A DNA stretch of 64,000 bases from an uncultured Deferribacteres bacterium. Lineage in GTDB: Bacteria; Zhuqueibacterota; JdFR-76; DREG01. Under the pieces are notes generated by a model, which saw only the letters and a list, made by a program, of their open reading frames with translations, had not been told where the DNA came from and did no database searches. This document shows, one piece after another, positions 1 to 9,768 of this stretch (position 1 is the stretch's first letter; each line of letters opens with the position of its first letter). The position numbers and the translations under genes were made by a program. The stretch is from NCBI GenBank assembly GCA_913009825.1, contig CAJVYQ010000015.1, positions 23,117-87,116 on the forward strand, given 5' to 3'.

Positions 1-1662
1 TACTTTAGGCATGGTCTGGTGATCACGCCTCACATTCACCCTGCAGAGTACCGGATCGATGCCGGCTTGGGCTTCAGCAATTCCTTTCGCCAGGTCACCA
101 TTCGTGGTAATTTCCGCAGTCCTGATCTTATAAGCTTCTGCAACCGCACAAATGTCCGGCAGGGTGAACCCACTTGAAGCATCTGCGCCAACTAAAAAAC
201 CTTCAAACATGTTCCGCTGCGTATTAACAATACTGCCATAACCTCCATTATCCAGGATAAACATTTTGATCGGCAGTTTCAATCTGCGAAGTGTCTCAAG
301 TTCCTGGATATTTAGCTGAAATGCACCATCACCATTGATCAGAATAGTTCGGCGCCGTTCCATGGCCAGACATGAGCCGATCGCATAAGGCAGTCCAAAT
401 CCCATAGCACCCAATCCGGCCGCATTTTTAATGCTTTGGCCATACTTCACCCGCATCGCCTGATAGGTCACTTCGCCTGCTGCGCCGGAACTTTCCGGCA
501 CAATAATGTCTGTTGGACGCAACTGCCTGAAAAGTTCATAGGTGAACTGGTATAAATCAACAGGTTCATAGGGTTCTGCACCCTCACAAACAACAGGATA
601 ACGATACTTAAGATTGATACAGTATTCTAACCAATTGGAGTGTTCCGGCACTGTGAGAGACATTCCTGCTATTGTATCAAATGTCGGTAAAATATCAGCA
701 GTGATCCTGATATTGATATTCTCTATCTTTTTGATTTCCGCTGGATCAATATCGACCATGATTTTAAAAGCATTACGCCCAAAATCAGCACTTTTAAAGG
801 CGGTCAGACTTGGATCGAGTCTGCTGCCGAGGATCAAGAGCAAATCGCAGTTCTGAAGAATTATATTTGCAAAGCGGCTTCCCATGATGCCGGGAAAACC
901 GAAATTCAAAGGATAGTCGTAATCAAGAAAATCAGCGGTTTTCCAGGTAAGTAACATGGGAATTTTATATTTTTCTGCAAACTTTTTAACTAAGCCGGTA
1001 GCCCCAGATAGTTTGACTCCATTTCCGATAAGAATAAGCGGACGTTTAGAGCGTTTGAAAGCAGCGGCAATTTGATCGAACGGAATTTCGGGTGTGTACA
1101 ATTTTGGTGGATTGAAGCCACGTAGATTACTTTCATCAATGATCGCGCCTTGCACATCTAAGGGGATATCCAGCCAAACGGGTCCCAGCCGGCCGGTCGT
1201 GGCCTCGTACCAGGCTTTTTCTAAATGAAAGCGAATATCTTCCGGCTTAAAAATTGTCACAGCATATTTTGTGATACTATTAACCATGGAGACAATATCC
1301 ACTTCCTGGGCCCCCATTTGTCGCACTCCGGAAAAGCCTTTTAAATCGCAGCTTTTTGCCTGACCGGAGAGAAATAAACATGGCGTTGAGTCGATATATG
1401 CAGCAGCAACGCCGGTAATGGCGTTGGTACTGCCGGGCCCGGAAGTGACTAATCCCACACCCGGGAAATTTGTGTGCTGTCCGTAAGCTTCAACTGCAAT
1501 TGCCAAAGCCTGTTCGTGCATAAAACAAGTATACTCCAATCCCCGGCAGCGCCCGAGTGAATCATCGAGATGCATCGCGCCGCCGCCGGTGAGCATAAAA
1601 ACTCTTTTCACGCCCATCGAAACAAGAAATTTCATTATGTAATCTGATAATTTAACCATCAT
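1..1662 (-). CDS. Thiamine-diphosphate enzyme, acetolactate-synthase-like (YerE type?), 3' end cut by window edge
   Basis: The frame is open from the ATG at 1662 to the window edge, giving 554 residues without a stop. The N-terminal TPP-binding domain has the catalytic Glu in a HEQ motif (about residue 50) and a TSGPGSTNA stretch. A central FAD/TPP-type domain follows. The C-terminal domain carries the GDG...DN cofactor motif near residues 443-472. This is the fold of IlvB/acetolactate synthase. The gene overlaps the upstream NeuB-like gene (ATGA type) behind GGAGG and ends an rfbFGH operon. In that context a close known parallel is YerE of Yersinia, which adds a two-carbon unit from pyruvate to CDP-3,6-dideoxy-4-keto-hexose. 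That function is inferred from context; a plain acetolactate synthase or another carboligase is possible. The usual family length is about 550-600, so little is missing. Confidence 0.85.
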   Translation of the reverse strand, partial: MMVKLSDYIMKFLVSMGVKRVFMLTGGGAMHLDDSLGRCRGLEYTCFMHEQALAIAVEAYGQHTNFPGVGLVTSGPGSTNAITGVAAAYIDSTPCLFLSGQAKSCDLKGFSGVRQMGAQEVDIVSMVNSITKYAVTIFKPEDIRFHLEKAWYEATTGRLGPVWLDIPLDVQGAIIDESNLRGFNPPKLYTPEIPFDQIAAAFKRSKRPLILIGNGVKLSGATGLVKKFAEKYKIPMLLTWKTADFLDYDYPLNFGFPGIMGSRFANIILQNCDLLLILGSRLDPSLTAFKSADFGRNAFKIMVDIDPAEIKKIENINIRITADILPTFDTIAGMSLTVPEHSNWLEYCINLKYRYPVVCEGAEPYEPVDLYQFTYELFRQLRPTDIIVPESSGAAGEVTYQAMRVKYGQSIKNAAGLGAMGFGLPYAIGSCLAMERRRTILINGDGAFQLNIQELETLRRLKLPIKMFILDNGGYGSIVNTQRNMFEGFLVGADASSGFTLPDICAVAEAYKIRTAEITTNGDLAKGIAEAQAGIDPVLCRVNVRRDHQTMPKV

Positions 1663-2507
1663 TTATGCGCCTCCCATGGAATGTGAGATCTCAATTTCCT
1701 GGCAATTGGAATTTCTTTGCCATTCACTCGTTTTACGCCATCTCCCATAGCTTTTTCAATTTTTCTTATTCCTCCAACCATTTGAATAAATGTTGCCGGC
1801 TCAAGCGAGACTGCCTGATCAGAACCATACATTGCCCGATCGAGCGTAATGTGCCGCTCCAGCGACGATATCCCCAAGGCGGCGGCAGCATAAGAAACGG
1901 CAATGCCACCCTCATGGCCGCTATATCCTACATCACATTGATACAGATTGCGCAATACCGGAATACAATTTAAATTAGCATCCTCATCATTTGTGGGATA
2001 TGTGGATACACAATGCATGAGCTCAAAAGGACAATTTACTTTTCTAAATATTTCCACAGCACGTTTGATCATTTCCTGATCAGACATTCCGGTTGAGATA
2101 AATGTGTGTTTTTGCTCTAAAGCCACTTCATGCAGCAAGTCTATATATGTTATAAGTGGAGAGGCTATTTTATTATATTTCAGGTTATACTGACGTAAAA
2201 ATTCATGGCTTTCCAAATCCCAGGCGGAAGCGAACCACTCAATTTTCTTTTCTTTACAATACCTGTCTATCTCATCAAACTCTTTTTTACCCAATTCCAA
2301 ACCCATTTTTTGTTCCCTCGTAGTAGTCCCCCACGGGCTTTCTCTGGGCTTGTCCAATTCATCTTTAGAATAGACCTTTTCAATAGACCGCTTCTGAAAC
2401 TTGACAGCTTCGGCGCCGGCCAACTTAGCAACATCGATTAATTGTTTTGCAATTTCAACATCACCATTATGATTAATACCGATTTCTGCAATAATGAAAA
2501 TCTTCAT
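1659..2507 (-). CDS. NeuB-family sialic/nonulosonic acid synthase-like TIM-barrel protein without SAF domain
   Basis: 282 residues. The start at 2507 has a GGAG box at good spacing and overlaps rfbH by 35 bp. The N-terminus ([11 protein letters not shown]) and the internal [13 protein letters not shown] and YSGHE motifs are the NeuB/SpsE barrel signature: condensation of phosphoenolpyruvate with an aldose to give a 2-keto-3-deoxy acid. Classical NeuB proteins are about 345 residues and end in an antifreeze-like SAF domain that covers the active site. This one stops shortly after the barrel (ending WEAHK), so the SAF domain is absent rather than cut by a frameshift. It is the fourth gene of a coupled operon making CDP-dideoxy sugars, an unusual place for a PEP-condensing synthase. 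Its substrate cannot be told from sequence. Confidence 0.85.
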   Translation of the reverse strand: MKIFIIAEIGINHNGDVEIAKQLIDVAKLAGAEAVKFQKRSIEKVYSKDELDKPRESPWGTTTREQKMGLELGKKEFDEIDRYCKEKKIEWFASAWDLESHEFLRQYNLKYNKIASPLITYIDLLHEVALEQKHTFISTGMSDQEMIKRAVEIFRKVNCPFELMHCVSTYPTNDEDANLNCIPVLRNLYQCDVGYSGHEGGIAVSYAAAALGISSLERHITLDRAMYGSDQAVSLEPATFIQMVGGIRKIEKAMGDGVKRVNGKEIPIARKLRSHIPWEAHK

Positions 2508-3873
2508 ACCGGTCTCCAAGTTGATATTCAATTTCCACACAATCTGATATTTTAAATTTTCCCGGAATGTCGTGAAAACATTCTATTACATATTCCAGCA
2601 TATCTTTTGTTAACCCTGGATACAGCCCAATCCAGAAGCCATTGTTCATAATAAAATCAGTATTTTCCAAACCACCAACTTTCCGATATCTACTATTTTG
2701 ATATGCGGGTTGTCGAATCAAATTGCCGCCAAACAACAACCTGGAGGCTATTTTATTTTCATTAAAAATCGAGATTACCTGGTTGCGGGTAAAGGGCGCA
2801 TCATCCCGCACAGCCATCAAGAATCCAAACCAACTGGGATCACTCTTTGGCGTAGCTTTAGGTAAAATAAAATATTCATTCAGGTCTTTTAAACCTTGGT
2901 ACAAAGATTGGAAATTTTCCTTTCTTTTTTGAATAAATTGAGGCAGCTTTTTGAGTTGTGCAAGCCCAACCGCCGCCTGCATGTCGGTTACTTTAAGATT
3001 GTAACCAATATTTGAATAAACATATTTATGATCATAGCCAAAAGGCAAATCACCAAATTGCTGTTCAAAACGCTTGCCACACGTTCCATCCATTCCGGTA
3101 TTGCACCAGCAATTTCGCCCCCAATCCCGAAATGACGTCGCTAATTTCTTTAATTTGGGATTATTGGTAGTGATACATCCGCCTTCACCCATGGTTATAT
3201 GATGGGCAGGATAGAAACTGAATGTTGCCAGATCTCCAAAAGTTCCGACATTTTGGTCCTTATATGTTGATCCCAGCGCATCGCAGCAATCTTCAATCAA
3301 CCAAAGATTTTTTTCTTTTGCGAATCGAACTATCTTTTCCAGGTTAAATGGATTTCCCAAAGTGTGCGCCAAAATAATTGCCCGTGTTTGCTTTGAAAAA
3401 GCTTGTTCCAACATCATGGGGTTTATATTGCAGGATGGCAACTCAATATCCACAAAAACAGGGACCAGTTGATTTTGTAAAATTGGGTTGACTGTCGTTG
3501 GAAATCCTGCCGCAACAGTAATCACTTCATCACCGGGTTTTATTTGTCGATTTCCCAGTTCCGGTGAAGTTAAGCAAGAAAGAGCAATTAAATTTGCTGA
3601 GGAACCGGAATTTACTAAAATTGCATAACGAGCATTATTAAATTTGGCAAATTCCCGTTCAAATTGATGAGCAAAGCGCCCGGTGGTAAGCCAGAAATCC
3701 AGTGAAGAATTTACCAAATATTGCAATTCCTCGGCATTGAACACCTTGCCGGAAACAGGAACCGGTGTAATTCCAGGGATAAATTCTCTAATTGGAAACG
3801 CTGCTGTATAATAATCGCTCGTTAATTTCATAATCTGCTGTCGGAGCGATTTTGCTGTATTCAAAGGGTTCAA
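2473..3873 (-). CDS. rfbH: CDP-4-dehydro-6-deoxyglucose 3-dehydratase (E1)
   Basis: 466 residues, a PLP/iron-sulfur enzyme that removes the C3 hydroxyl of CDP-4-keto-6-deoxyglucose. It belongs to the aminotransferase fold, but the usual Schiff-base Lys is replaced by His in [13 protein letters not shown], as in characterised E1 enzymes. The iron-sulfur ligands are visible as C-W-C-x7-C after the first Cys pair ([11 protein letters not shown]), matching the C-x57-C-x-C-x7-C pattern of E1. The start is probably the TTG at 3873, five bases after GAGGA. The ATG at 3885 lacks a ribosome binding site, and the later ATG at 3831 would remove the conserved LRQQI segment. It overlaps rfbG by about 86 bp. 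No E3 reductase gene (ascD type) is next to it. Confidence 0.95.
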   Translation of the reverse strand: MNPLNTAKSLRQQIMKLTSDYYTAAFPIREFIPGITPVPVSGKVFNAEELQYLVNSSLDFWLTTGRFAHQFEREFAKFNNARYAILVNSGSSANLIALSCLTSPELGNRQIKPGDEVITVAAGFPTTVNPILQNQLVPVFVDIELPSCNINPMMLEQAFSKQTRAIILAHTLGNPFNLEKIVRFAKEKNLWLIEDCCDALGSTYKDQNVGTFGDLATFSFYPAHHITMGEGGCITTNNPKLKKLATSFRDWGRNCWCNTGMDGTCGKRFEQQFGDLPFGYDHKYVYSNIGYNLKVTDMQAAVGLAQLKKLPQFIQKRKENFQSLYQGLKDLNEYFILPKATPKSDPSWFGFLMAVRDDAPFTRNQVISIFNENKIASRLLFGGNLIRQPAYQNSRYRKVGGLENTDFIMNNGFWIGLYPGLTKDMLEYVIECFHDIPGKFKISDCVEIEYQLGDRYEDFHYCRNRY

Positions 3874-4876
3874 AATATTCCTCATACCAGTCGATGGTTT
3901 TCTGTAAACCTGTTTGTAAATTGTACAATGGCGACCAGCCTAAAATTTCGCGGGCTTTTGCAGCATCTAAATACTGGTCGCGGATTTCATGCTTCGCTTC
4001 ATTTCGGATAATCGGTTTAAAATGCGAGCCCATTTTTTTTAATATTTGATCGACTAATTCCAGAACCGTCATTTTTGATTCGGTCGAAAAATTAAATGCT
4101 TCCCCATTTAATTGTGGATTCTCAGCTAGTTTCTCGGCAACCTTCATGTAAGCGGCAACGCCGTCTTCAACATACAGATAATCGCGAATAAAACTGCCAT
4201 CAGAACGAATGACAGGCCGCTGGCCCCGCAAAACGGAACGAATAGTACCCGGAACAATTCTGTTCCAATGTAAATCGCCGCCGCCATAAAAATTGCCGCA
4301 CCTGGTAATGGCCACCGGCAAATTATAAGTATTAGCATAAGTCTGGCCGATCAAATCTGCACAGGACTTGCTGACATCATAGGGATGTTTTCCCTGCAAA
4401 GCAAAAAATTCATTATACGGTAACATTTTTTGATCACCGTAAGCTTTATCAGATGAAGCCATAACAATTTGTTTTACAACAGGGCTGCGCCGGCAAGCTT
4501 CCAAAAGTGTCCAGGTTCCTTGAATATTTGAGCTGAAAGTGGAAATTGGATTTCGGTTCGCTACACTCACAATGGTCTGTGCAGCCAGGTGCAGAACCGT
4601 TTCAATTTCATACTCACCCAAAATCCTTTCCAGTAAAAACTGATCACAGATATCTCCTCTTACTACCTGGGTATTTTCAACCAATCCTGTCCGCACAAGT
4701 TCAGATTGCGGCATCCAATCCCTGACCAGACAAACCACCTCAGCTTTTGCTTTGAGCAGCCATTTGATAAGCCAACTGCCCAGCAAACCCGAAGCACCTG
4801 TAACAAATATTTTTTTATCCTGCCAGAATGAAGGATTTATTCCCAAATTTTCCACGGCGCCCGATTTTCTTGCCAT
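3788..4876 (-). CDS. rfbG: CDP-glucose 4,6-dehydratase
   Basis: 362 residues of the extended short-chain dehydrogenase family. The NAD-binding motif GASGLLGSW lies near residues 27-35. The catalytic YxxxK appears as YDVSK, and the partner motif as ASSDKAYGD. It converts CDP-glucose to CDP-4-keto-6-deoxyglucose, the second step of the CDP-dideoxyhexose pathway. The start at 4876 is supported by GGAG five bases upstream and lies inside the 3' end of rfbF (40 bp overlap), implying translational coupling. Length and motifs are normal for RfbG. Confidence 0.95.
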   Translation of the reverse strand: MARKSGAVENLGINPSFWQDKKIFVTGASGLLGSWLIKWLLKAKAEVVCLVRDWMPQSELVRTGLVENTQVVRGDICDQFLLERILGEYEIETVLHLAAQTIVSVANRNPISTFSSNIQGTWTLLEACRRSPVVKQIVMASSDKAYGDQKMLPYNEFFALQGKHPYDVSKSCADLIGQTYANTYNLPVAITRCGNFYGGGDLHWNRIVPGTIRSVLRGQRPVIRSDGSFIRDYLYVEDGVAAYMKVAEKLAENPQLNGEAFNFSTESKMTVLELVDQILKKMGSHFKPIIRNEAKHEIRDQYLDAAKAREILGWSPLYNLQTGLQKTIDWYEEYFEPFEYSKIAPTADYEINERLLYSSVSN

Positions 4877-5619
4877 AAATTCTCCAAATATTTAACGTCT
4901 CGCATGGTATCCATACACTGCCAAAAGTCTTCGTGACGGTAGACTCTAATTTGATTTTCTTCGACTAAACGTTCCATAGGTTCTACTTCCCAAGCTGTAG
5001 AATCACCGTCGATATAATCTAATACTTCAGGTTCTAATACAAAAAAACCTCCGTTAATCCACCCTTCACCTATCTGAGGTTTCTCGGCAAAACGGATAAC
5101 GTCATTATTACCATTAAAGTTTAAACTTCCAAAACGGGCCGGTGGACGAACTGCGGTTATTGTCGCAAGCTTGCCATGATTCCGATGGAACGATACTAAA
5201 TCTTTGATATTTATATCTGCGACTCCATCACCATAAGTTAACATGAAGGTTTCGTTATCAATCCAGGGAGTTAATCGTTTAATACGACCGCCGGTCTCTG
5301 TGTTTATGCCTGCATCAACTAAATGGACAATCGAATTTTCGATGTTTCTATTGTGTCCATTATGAACATCTATTTGTCCGTTTCCAAGTTTTATACTTAA
5401 ATTATTTCGCAAATAATAATAATTTAAAAAATAATTTTTTATTACTTCTCCTTTATACCCTAAGGCAATAATGAATTCTTTATAATTATAATGGGCATAA
5501 ATATTCATGATATGCCATAAGACAGGCCATTTGCCTATTTCAACCAGCGGCTTCGGTTTCACAACAGTTTCTTCCTGAAGCCGGGTACCTAAACCACCGG
5601 CAAGTATAACTACTTTCAT
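4837..5619 (-). CDS. rfbF: Glucose-1-phosphate cytidylyltransferase
   Basis: 260 residues. The nucleotidyltransferase signature LAGGLGTRL sits at the N-terminus, followed by KPLVEIG and the Mg-binding TYGDGVADI. It makes CDP-glucose from glucose-1-phosphate and CTP, the entry step of the operon. The ATG at 5619 is chosen because GGAG lies six bases upstream; an in-frame TTG four codons earlier falls on the Shine-Dalgarno sequence itself. It is the first gene of a five-gene overlapping unit running to the window edge. No promoter consensus could be assigned upstream, where repeat elements begin within 45 bp. Confidence 0.95.
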   Translation of the reverse strand: MKVVILAGGLGTRLQEETVVKPKPLVEIGKWPVLWHIMNIYAHYNYKEFIIALGYKGEVIKNYFLNYYYLRNNLSIKLGNGQIDVHNGHNRNIENSIVHLVDAGINTETGGRIKRLTPWIDNETFMLTYGDGVADINIKDLVSFHRNHGKLATITAVRPPARFGSLNFNGNNDVIRFAEKPQIGEGWINGGFFVLEPEVLDYIDGDSTAWEVEPMERLVEENQIRVYRHEDFWQCMDTMRDVKYLENLWQENRAPWKIWE

Positions 5620-5659
5620 TTTGTTCTCCAATTTTTCAAACTTGGTCTCATTGAAGATT

Positions 5660-5783
5660 GGTAACTATTCAAACCACTTAACATTGGTCTACAGCGGACA
5701 GAAGCGAAAGGTTTTACCGGATTAGATAGTTTTGTTTTTTGTTGAGCTTTTCGTGTATTGCGTAGACAAGCTGAATAGTCACC
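5660..5783. repeat. MITE-like element, GTAACTATTCA family
   Basis: The ends are inverted: GGTAACTATTCA at 5660-5671 and TGAATAGTCACC at 5772-5783 (one mismatch). A further GTAACTATTC lies at 5791-5800. The same terminal sequence bounds elements at 18950-19094 and 57890-58241 and occurs at 25327, 25411, 56709 and 63750. It has no coding capacity. It lies just upstream of rfbF, so it may sit in or near the operon's promoter. Confidence 0.6.
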
Positions 5784-6661
5784 TTCTTTCGTAACTATTC
5801 GACTTCCGAATTACACGAATCAGCCGGAATACGAATAATAGAGCTAAGATGGTTAAATATTGGCATTCTTTAGCGTTATTAGCGGGCAGGCTGGGTGGCT
5901 GCCTTTTTTCTTAATCCTTAATTGAGCGATGATGAACCTCAGACTATCACCTATCTAGTGAAATGTCATTCAGCAGGAATCTTGTTATTTTGATGTTAAA
6001 AACTAAAAAGATTCCTGCTGAATGACAGAAGAATTGCTCAGTTTAGGTTAATATTCAAAAACAATTATGCACAGCTCCGCCAGGTAAGTCACAGCTAAAC
6101 AAAGATAACAGTGCCTATCATCAAACGATAAAATCAAAATTTTTTGAATCTATTTTTCGATCTCCTTTCATACCTCAAACACTGTGCCAATCTGAAATGA
6201 AAAAGAGAAAGAAGAATTTTTGAACGGAATATTTCTCCAACCGGCAAACCCTCTGAATATTAAAGGGTTACAAGATCACTCATAATTCGTAATTTGATTG
6301 TAAAATTGGGGCAGCAAAAATCAAATAGGAAAATTTTGCCTAATTTCTGATCATCATGGTAAAATATGTACTAATTTACAAATTTTTTCTGTGAGGGGAA
6401 AAAAGAAATTGGGAATAATTTTTATCCACGGCAATAACTTGCCACAGAATTTCTCGTGCATCTTTTGCCTGTCTGCCGCAGGTTGTTGTTTTCAACCTGG
6501 GGCAGACACGCTCAGGCAACCCGATAAGTTGATAAAATATTGTTGTACATCACGAAAGATTGGCATATCCGGATAATTTCACATCAACTGAGAAAATAGA
6601 TCTGTGCTAAAAGGATTTTTTATGGATCGTTTGTGGATAATGGGTTTTACAGATTCTTCAA
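5784..6661. other. Intergenic region between csrA and rfbF with palindromes, no gene
   Basis: About 880 bp without a credible gene. It holds the family-1 element at 5914-6050 and a hairpin at 6471-6507. That hairpin has arms of 15 bp with one mismatch: GTCTGCCGCAGGTTG at 6471-6485 and its complement at 6493-6507. Short open frames on the plus strand here (for example 6391-6576) show no family features. The rest is A+T-rich and featureless to the eye. Confidence 0.6.
5914..6050. repeat. MITE-like element, family 1 (TIR ending in TTGAGCGAT)
   Basis: The element is bounded by TAATCCTTAATTGAGCGAT at the left and the imperfect complement ATTGCTCAGTTTAGGTTA at the right. Inside is a perfect palindrome with 20-bp arms, at 5964-5983 and 6008-6027. 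Related copies lie at 15261-15396 and 60804-60953 and share the AATCTTGTT...AACAAGATTCCT core. It is non-coding and non-autonomous; no transposase is in the window. Confidence 0.7.
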
Positions 6662-6913
6662 CTATTCATCCGAATGGTTATTTTCCCCTTTTTTCAGTTG
6701 TTTCACCAAATCTGCAACACTATTATTGCCAATCCGGGCAGCTTCAATATTCTCTCTTTTTATCTTTTCATATAATTCTTTTCGAAAGATTTTCACCGAA
6801 TCGGGTGCAGACACACCTATCTTGACCTGCCCTTTTCGAACATCTACAACGGTGATGATGATATCATCACCCAAATATAAACTCTCTCCCGACTTCCTTG
6901 TCAATACCAACAT
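6662..6913 (-). CDS. csrA: Carbon storage regulator / translational repressor CsrA
   Basis: 83 residues beginning MLVLTRKSGES, the CsrA signature, with the VKIGV(S)AP strand near residue 31. CsrA is a dimeric RNA-binding protein that represses translation at GGA-containing leaders. In many flagellated bacteria it acts on flagellin mRNA and is held off by FliW. It lies directly downstream of fliW as the last gene of the flgF operon. The C-terminal extension after residue 60 is polar and slightly longer than in enteric CsrA (61 residues). Confidence 0.97.
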   Translation of the reverse strand: MLVLTRKSGESLYLGDDIIITVVDVRKGQVKIGVSAPDSVKIFRKELYEKIKRENIEAARIGNNSVADLVKQLKKGENNHSDE

Positions 6914-6976
6914 TGTTCAATCCTTGAGTTTTTAATTAGGCAACAATTAAACTTACTTCAGATCAGATTTTCAATT

Positions 6977-7471
6977 TCATGCGCACACTGCTTCTCTCTC
7001 TTCAACCTTGCTTGTTTCGGATGAAAGAATGGAATGTTTGACTGTGTACTTTTCCTCAACCACAACAATCTGTTTTCCGGTTCTTTTGGTCAAGTTAACT
7101 AACAGAGGTCCCTGAAGGTTCGCTGTGGATTGCAAAGGATCCGGCGCCAATGTAATAATTGTAAAAAAGACCAATTCATCCGATTTTGCGACCTTTAATT
7201 CCCGGAGGTCATCTTCGAATAATTTAGGATTATAATCAGTAAAAAGGGAATGAGGCTGAATAATCACAAAACCGATATCCGGTTTGTCCACACTGATCAA
7301 CCATTTGAACGGTTCAACATCACCGGATTCAAAAATAGCAAACTTTGTCAGATCATCGAATCCGGGAATTCCTCTTGAAAAATAGAGAATTTCATTTGCA
7401 TCGACCTGTAAAGTTCCCCATCGTTTTGTTTGCAAAGTTAATTCTTTCCGATTTAATTTTACCTTACCCAC
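6977..7471 (-). CDS. fliW: Flagellar assembly factor FliW (CsrA antagonist)
   Basis: 164 residues. The conserved FliW elements are present: SRGIPGFDDL near residue 33, then FKWLISVDKPDIGFVI, and a late stretch LQGPLLVN. FliW binds CsrA allosterically and also binds flagellin, coupling flagellin export to its translation. It lies 10 bp downstream of flgL and 63 bp upstream of csrA, the common flgL-fliW-csrA arrangement. The extra C-terminal tail (about 20 residues, Glu-rich) is not part of the core domain. Confidence 0.95.
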   Translation of the reverse strand: MGKVKLNRKELTLQTKRWGTLQVDANEILYFSRGIPGFDDLTKFAIFESGDVEPFKWLISVDKPDIGFVIIQPHSLFTDYNPKLFEDDLRELKVAKSDELVFFTIITLAPDPLQSTANLQGPLLVNLTKRTGKQIVVVEEKYTVKHSILSSETSKVEEREAVCA

Positions 7472-7480
7472 GATTCACTC

Positions 7481-8389
7481 CTATTTTAAAAAATTAACTA
7501 TACTGGTACGCAACATTTCACCCCCAATAGACAGGGCAGCCTGATAAACTAATTGCTCTTGTTGCAATTGAACTATCGATTTGGCCAGATCCGTTCCCTG
7601 GATTTCCGATAATGATGAAGTGAGTTGGTATGATTCTTCATCTAATCGATCCTTCGTTTCGTCGAGATATTTCCCTTTCGCCCCTATAATTCCAAGTTGA
7701 TTCACCGATTGATTGTAAACGGTATCCAAATCATCTATTTTATTTGCTATCTTCGCTACATCACTCTGTTCCAGCGCATCACGCAATTCAACCAGAGACT
7801 GAAAAATATTTTTATAACCATAGAGTATATTTTTATTATTCACATTCACATCAACCGAATCATTTTGCCCCACATTCCGTAAGATTTTTCCTGAAACATC
7901 GCCGGTGACAGAAACTTCCGTAATTCTGTTCGAAGAAGAATCCCGTGCAGCCGCGAAAGGAGCCTCCTCCGTCTGATTTCCGCCAAATAAATAGCCGTCG
8001 ATTGTGGTTGTGTTGGAAACGGTAAGCATATTTTCAAGAAGTTGATTTACTTCGACGGCCATTGTTTTCCGGTCTTTGGCATTGTACGTTGCGTTGCTGC
8101 CCATCAAAGCCAGGTCACGGGCACGGGACGTGATTTGCTGCATTTCATAGATTGAACTTTCCGCCATATTCAAGTGGTATTTCCCATCGGTGATATTTCT
8201 GGAATACTGTTTATTCCTTTCCAGACTTGCCTGCGTTTTCATCGCCTGAATTGTAGCGATGGGGTCATCGGACGGATTTTGTAATCGACTGCCCGAACTG
8301 ATCTCATTCTGCAATTTATTGATCCGCGTAAGACGGCTGTTCAGATTATTCAAATAACTTCTGCCCATCATTTGAGAAGTAACGCGCAT
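7481..8389 (-). CDS. flgL: Flagellar hook-associated protein 3 (hook-filament junction)
   Basis: 302 residues. The flagellin-like N-terminal helix (LNNLNSRLTRINKLQNEISSG) is followed by the conserved PSDDP and a variable middle. The C-terminal helical region ends in SIGGEMLRTSIVNFLK. FlgL forms the second ring of the hook-filament junction. The start ATG overlaps the flgK stop by one base (TAATG), a coupled pair. The length is typical for compact FlgL. Confidence 0.95.
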   Translation of the reverse strand: MRVTSQMMGRSYLNNLNSRLTRINKLQNEISSGSRLQNPSDDPIATIQAMKTQASLERNKQYSRNITDGKYHLNMAESSIYEMQQITSRARDLALMGSNATYNAKDRKTMAVEVNQLLENMLTVSNTTTIDGYLFGGNQTEEAPFAAARDSSSNRITEVSVTGDVSGKILRNVGQNDSVDVNVNNKNILYGYKNIFQSLVELRDALEQSDVAKIANKIDDLDTVYNQSVNQLGIIGAKGKYLDETKDRLDEESYQLTSSLSEIQGTDLAKSIVQLQQEQLVYQAALSIGGEMLRTSIVNFLK

Positions 8390-9765
8390 TATCTCACCAT
8401 GCCGATCACTGTTTGCATTAATTCATCCACAGTGGTTATAATTTTACTTGCGGCATTGAAAGAGTTTTGAAATTTGATCATATCCACCATCTCTTCTTCC
8501 AACGATACTCCTTTAATCGAGTCTCTTTGATTCTCCATCATATTCACAACGGCCGAATAATTTTCACTTTTATCCTGCATGTTTTGGGCGTAGTCCCCAA
8601 CTTTAGCAACCATAGAACGATAGTAATCGTCCAAGGTTTCGTCACCATTGGAGAGCAGTTTTGCATATCTTAGGTTGGATATAGCCAACGCCCCGGCTCC
8701 ATCTCCGGTCTGACCGCTCTTTGACACTGCAATATTGGCCACATCATTTTGCACTTGCTGAGATATTTGGATGGAACCGGAACTGATCCCGGAATCCGTA
8801 AACAACGAGATACCATTCTCCCCGTAAAGAGAATAATTACTCCCGTGAATTTGATTCACTTTGTTGACAAAAGATTCGGTAATGGTATCCAATTTTTGCA
8901 ACAGATCAGGCACCCCGGTACTAAAAATATCCATTAGATTTTTTAACTGACCGCTTTTCATTTCCACAGGCATGGTCCCATCAACCAGCAAAGATGCTTT
9001 ACGATAGCCGTTATTTTCCGTTACATCCAGGGTCAGTGAATAAGCATTTGATTGGTCAACTACCGTATTGTAGCTACTCAAAACTGAAACGGTACCGTTC
9101 TCATGAACAATTGCAACAACATCGATATATTCCGATAATTTATCAATCAGTGCATCTCTCCGGTCTAACAGGGTATTGCTGTTTTCGGAAAAGGCCGTGT
9201 TCGCTATCTTTTTATTTGTATCGGCTATCTGATCGATCAGATCATTTATTTTAACCAGACTGCCTTGAATTTCCGAAAGGGCGTTGTCGCTTACCGACCG
9301 TAAACGTGAATTCATACCATGAAGCTGATTAACTACTCCCTGTGCTTTTAATCTTACATCGTTGCGAATGCCATAGTCTCCGGGATGATTGCCCAAGTCT
9401 TCCCAGGCATTCCAGAAAGCGTTCAACTGGGTTGATAATCCACTATTATCGAGATCAGCAAATATCGATTGGATTAAATTACCATATTTCCCGCCACTTT
9501 TCCATTCGGCTAATTGTGACTTCCCCTCCCAAACCTGTGAATCGTAAAACCGGTCTCTTATCCTATCTACTGAATTAACTTTCACACCGGAACCAATAAA
9601 ACCCTGGTTGGAATGAACAAAAGAATCACTAACAAGATTGACCCGCTGCCTGGAATAATCCGGATTCTGTGCATTGGCAATATTTTCGCCCGTCACATGG
9701 ATGCCAACCTGGTTACTGAGCAAGGCTTTTTTACCGAGGGAGAAGATGCTGCTTAAGCCGCCCAT
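8389..9765 (-). CDS. flgK: Flagellar hook-associated protein 1
   Basis: 458 residues. The rod/hook-type N-terminus reads LFSLGKKALLSNQVGIHVTGENIANAQNP..YSRQ, and the C-terminus has the D0 helix with SLEEEMVDMIKFQNSFNAASKII. It is the first junction protein between hook and filament. The length is at the short end for FlgK. It lies 3 bp after the flgN-like gene and overlaps flgL by one base. Confidence 0.95.
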   Translation of the reverse strand: MGGLSSIFSLGKKALLSNQVGIHVTGENIANAQNPDYSRQRVNLVSDSFVHSNQGFIGSGVKVNSVDRIRDRFYDSQVWEGKSQLAEWKSGGKYGNLIQSIFADLDNSGLSTQLNAFWNAWEDLGNHPGDYGIRNDVRLKAQGVVNQLHGMNSRLRSVSDNALSEIQGSLVKINDLIDQIADTNKKIANTAFSENSNTLLDRRDALIDKLSEYIDVVAIVHENGTVSVLSSYNTVVDQSNAYSLTLDVTENNGYRKASLLVDGTMPVEMKSGQLKNLMDIFSTGVPDLLQKLDTITESFVNKVNQIHGSNYSLYGENGISLFTDSGISSGSIQISQQVQNDVANIAVSKSGQTGDGAGALAISNLRYAKLLSNGDETLDDYYRSMVAKVGDYAQNMQDKSENYSAVVNMMENQRDSIKGVSLEEEMVDMIKFQNSFNAASKIITTVDELMQTVIGMVR

Positions 9766-9768
9766 ACT

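Noticed and set aside
614..856. Plus-strand frame of 80 codons
   Set aside because: It lies inside the TPP-enzyme gene on the opposite strand, which is open throughout and has clear family motifs.
6391..6935. Plus-strand frames near csrA
   Set aside because: They overlap csrA on the opposite strand or cover a hairpin; none has a start signal or recognisable product.
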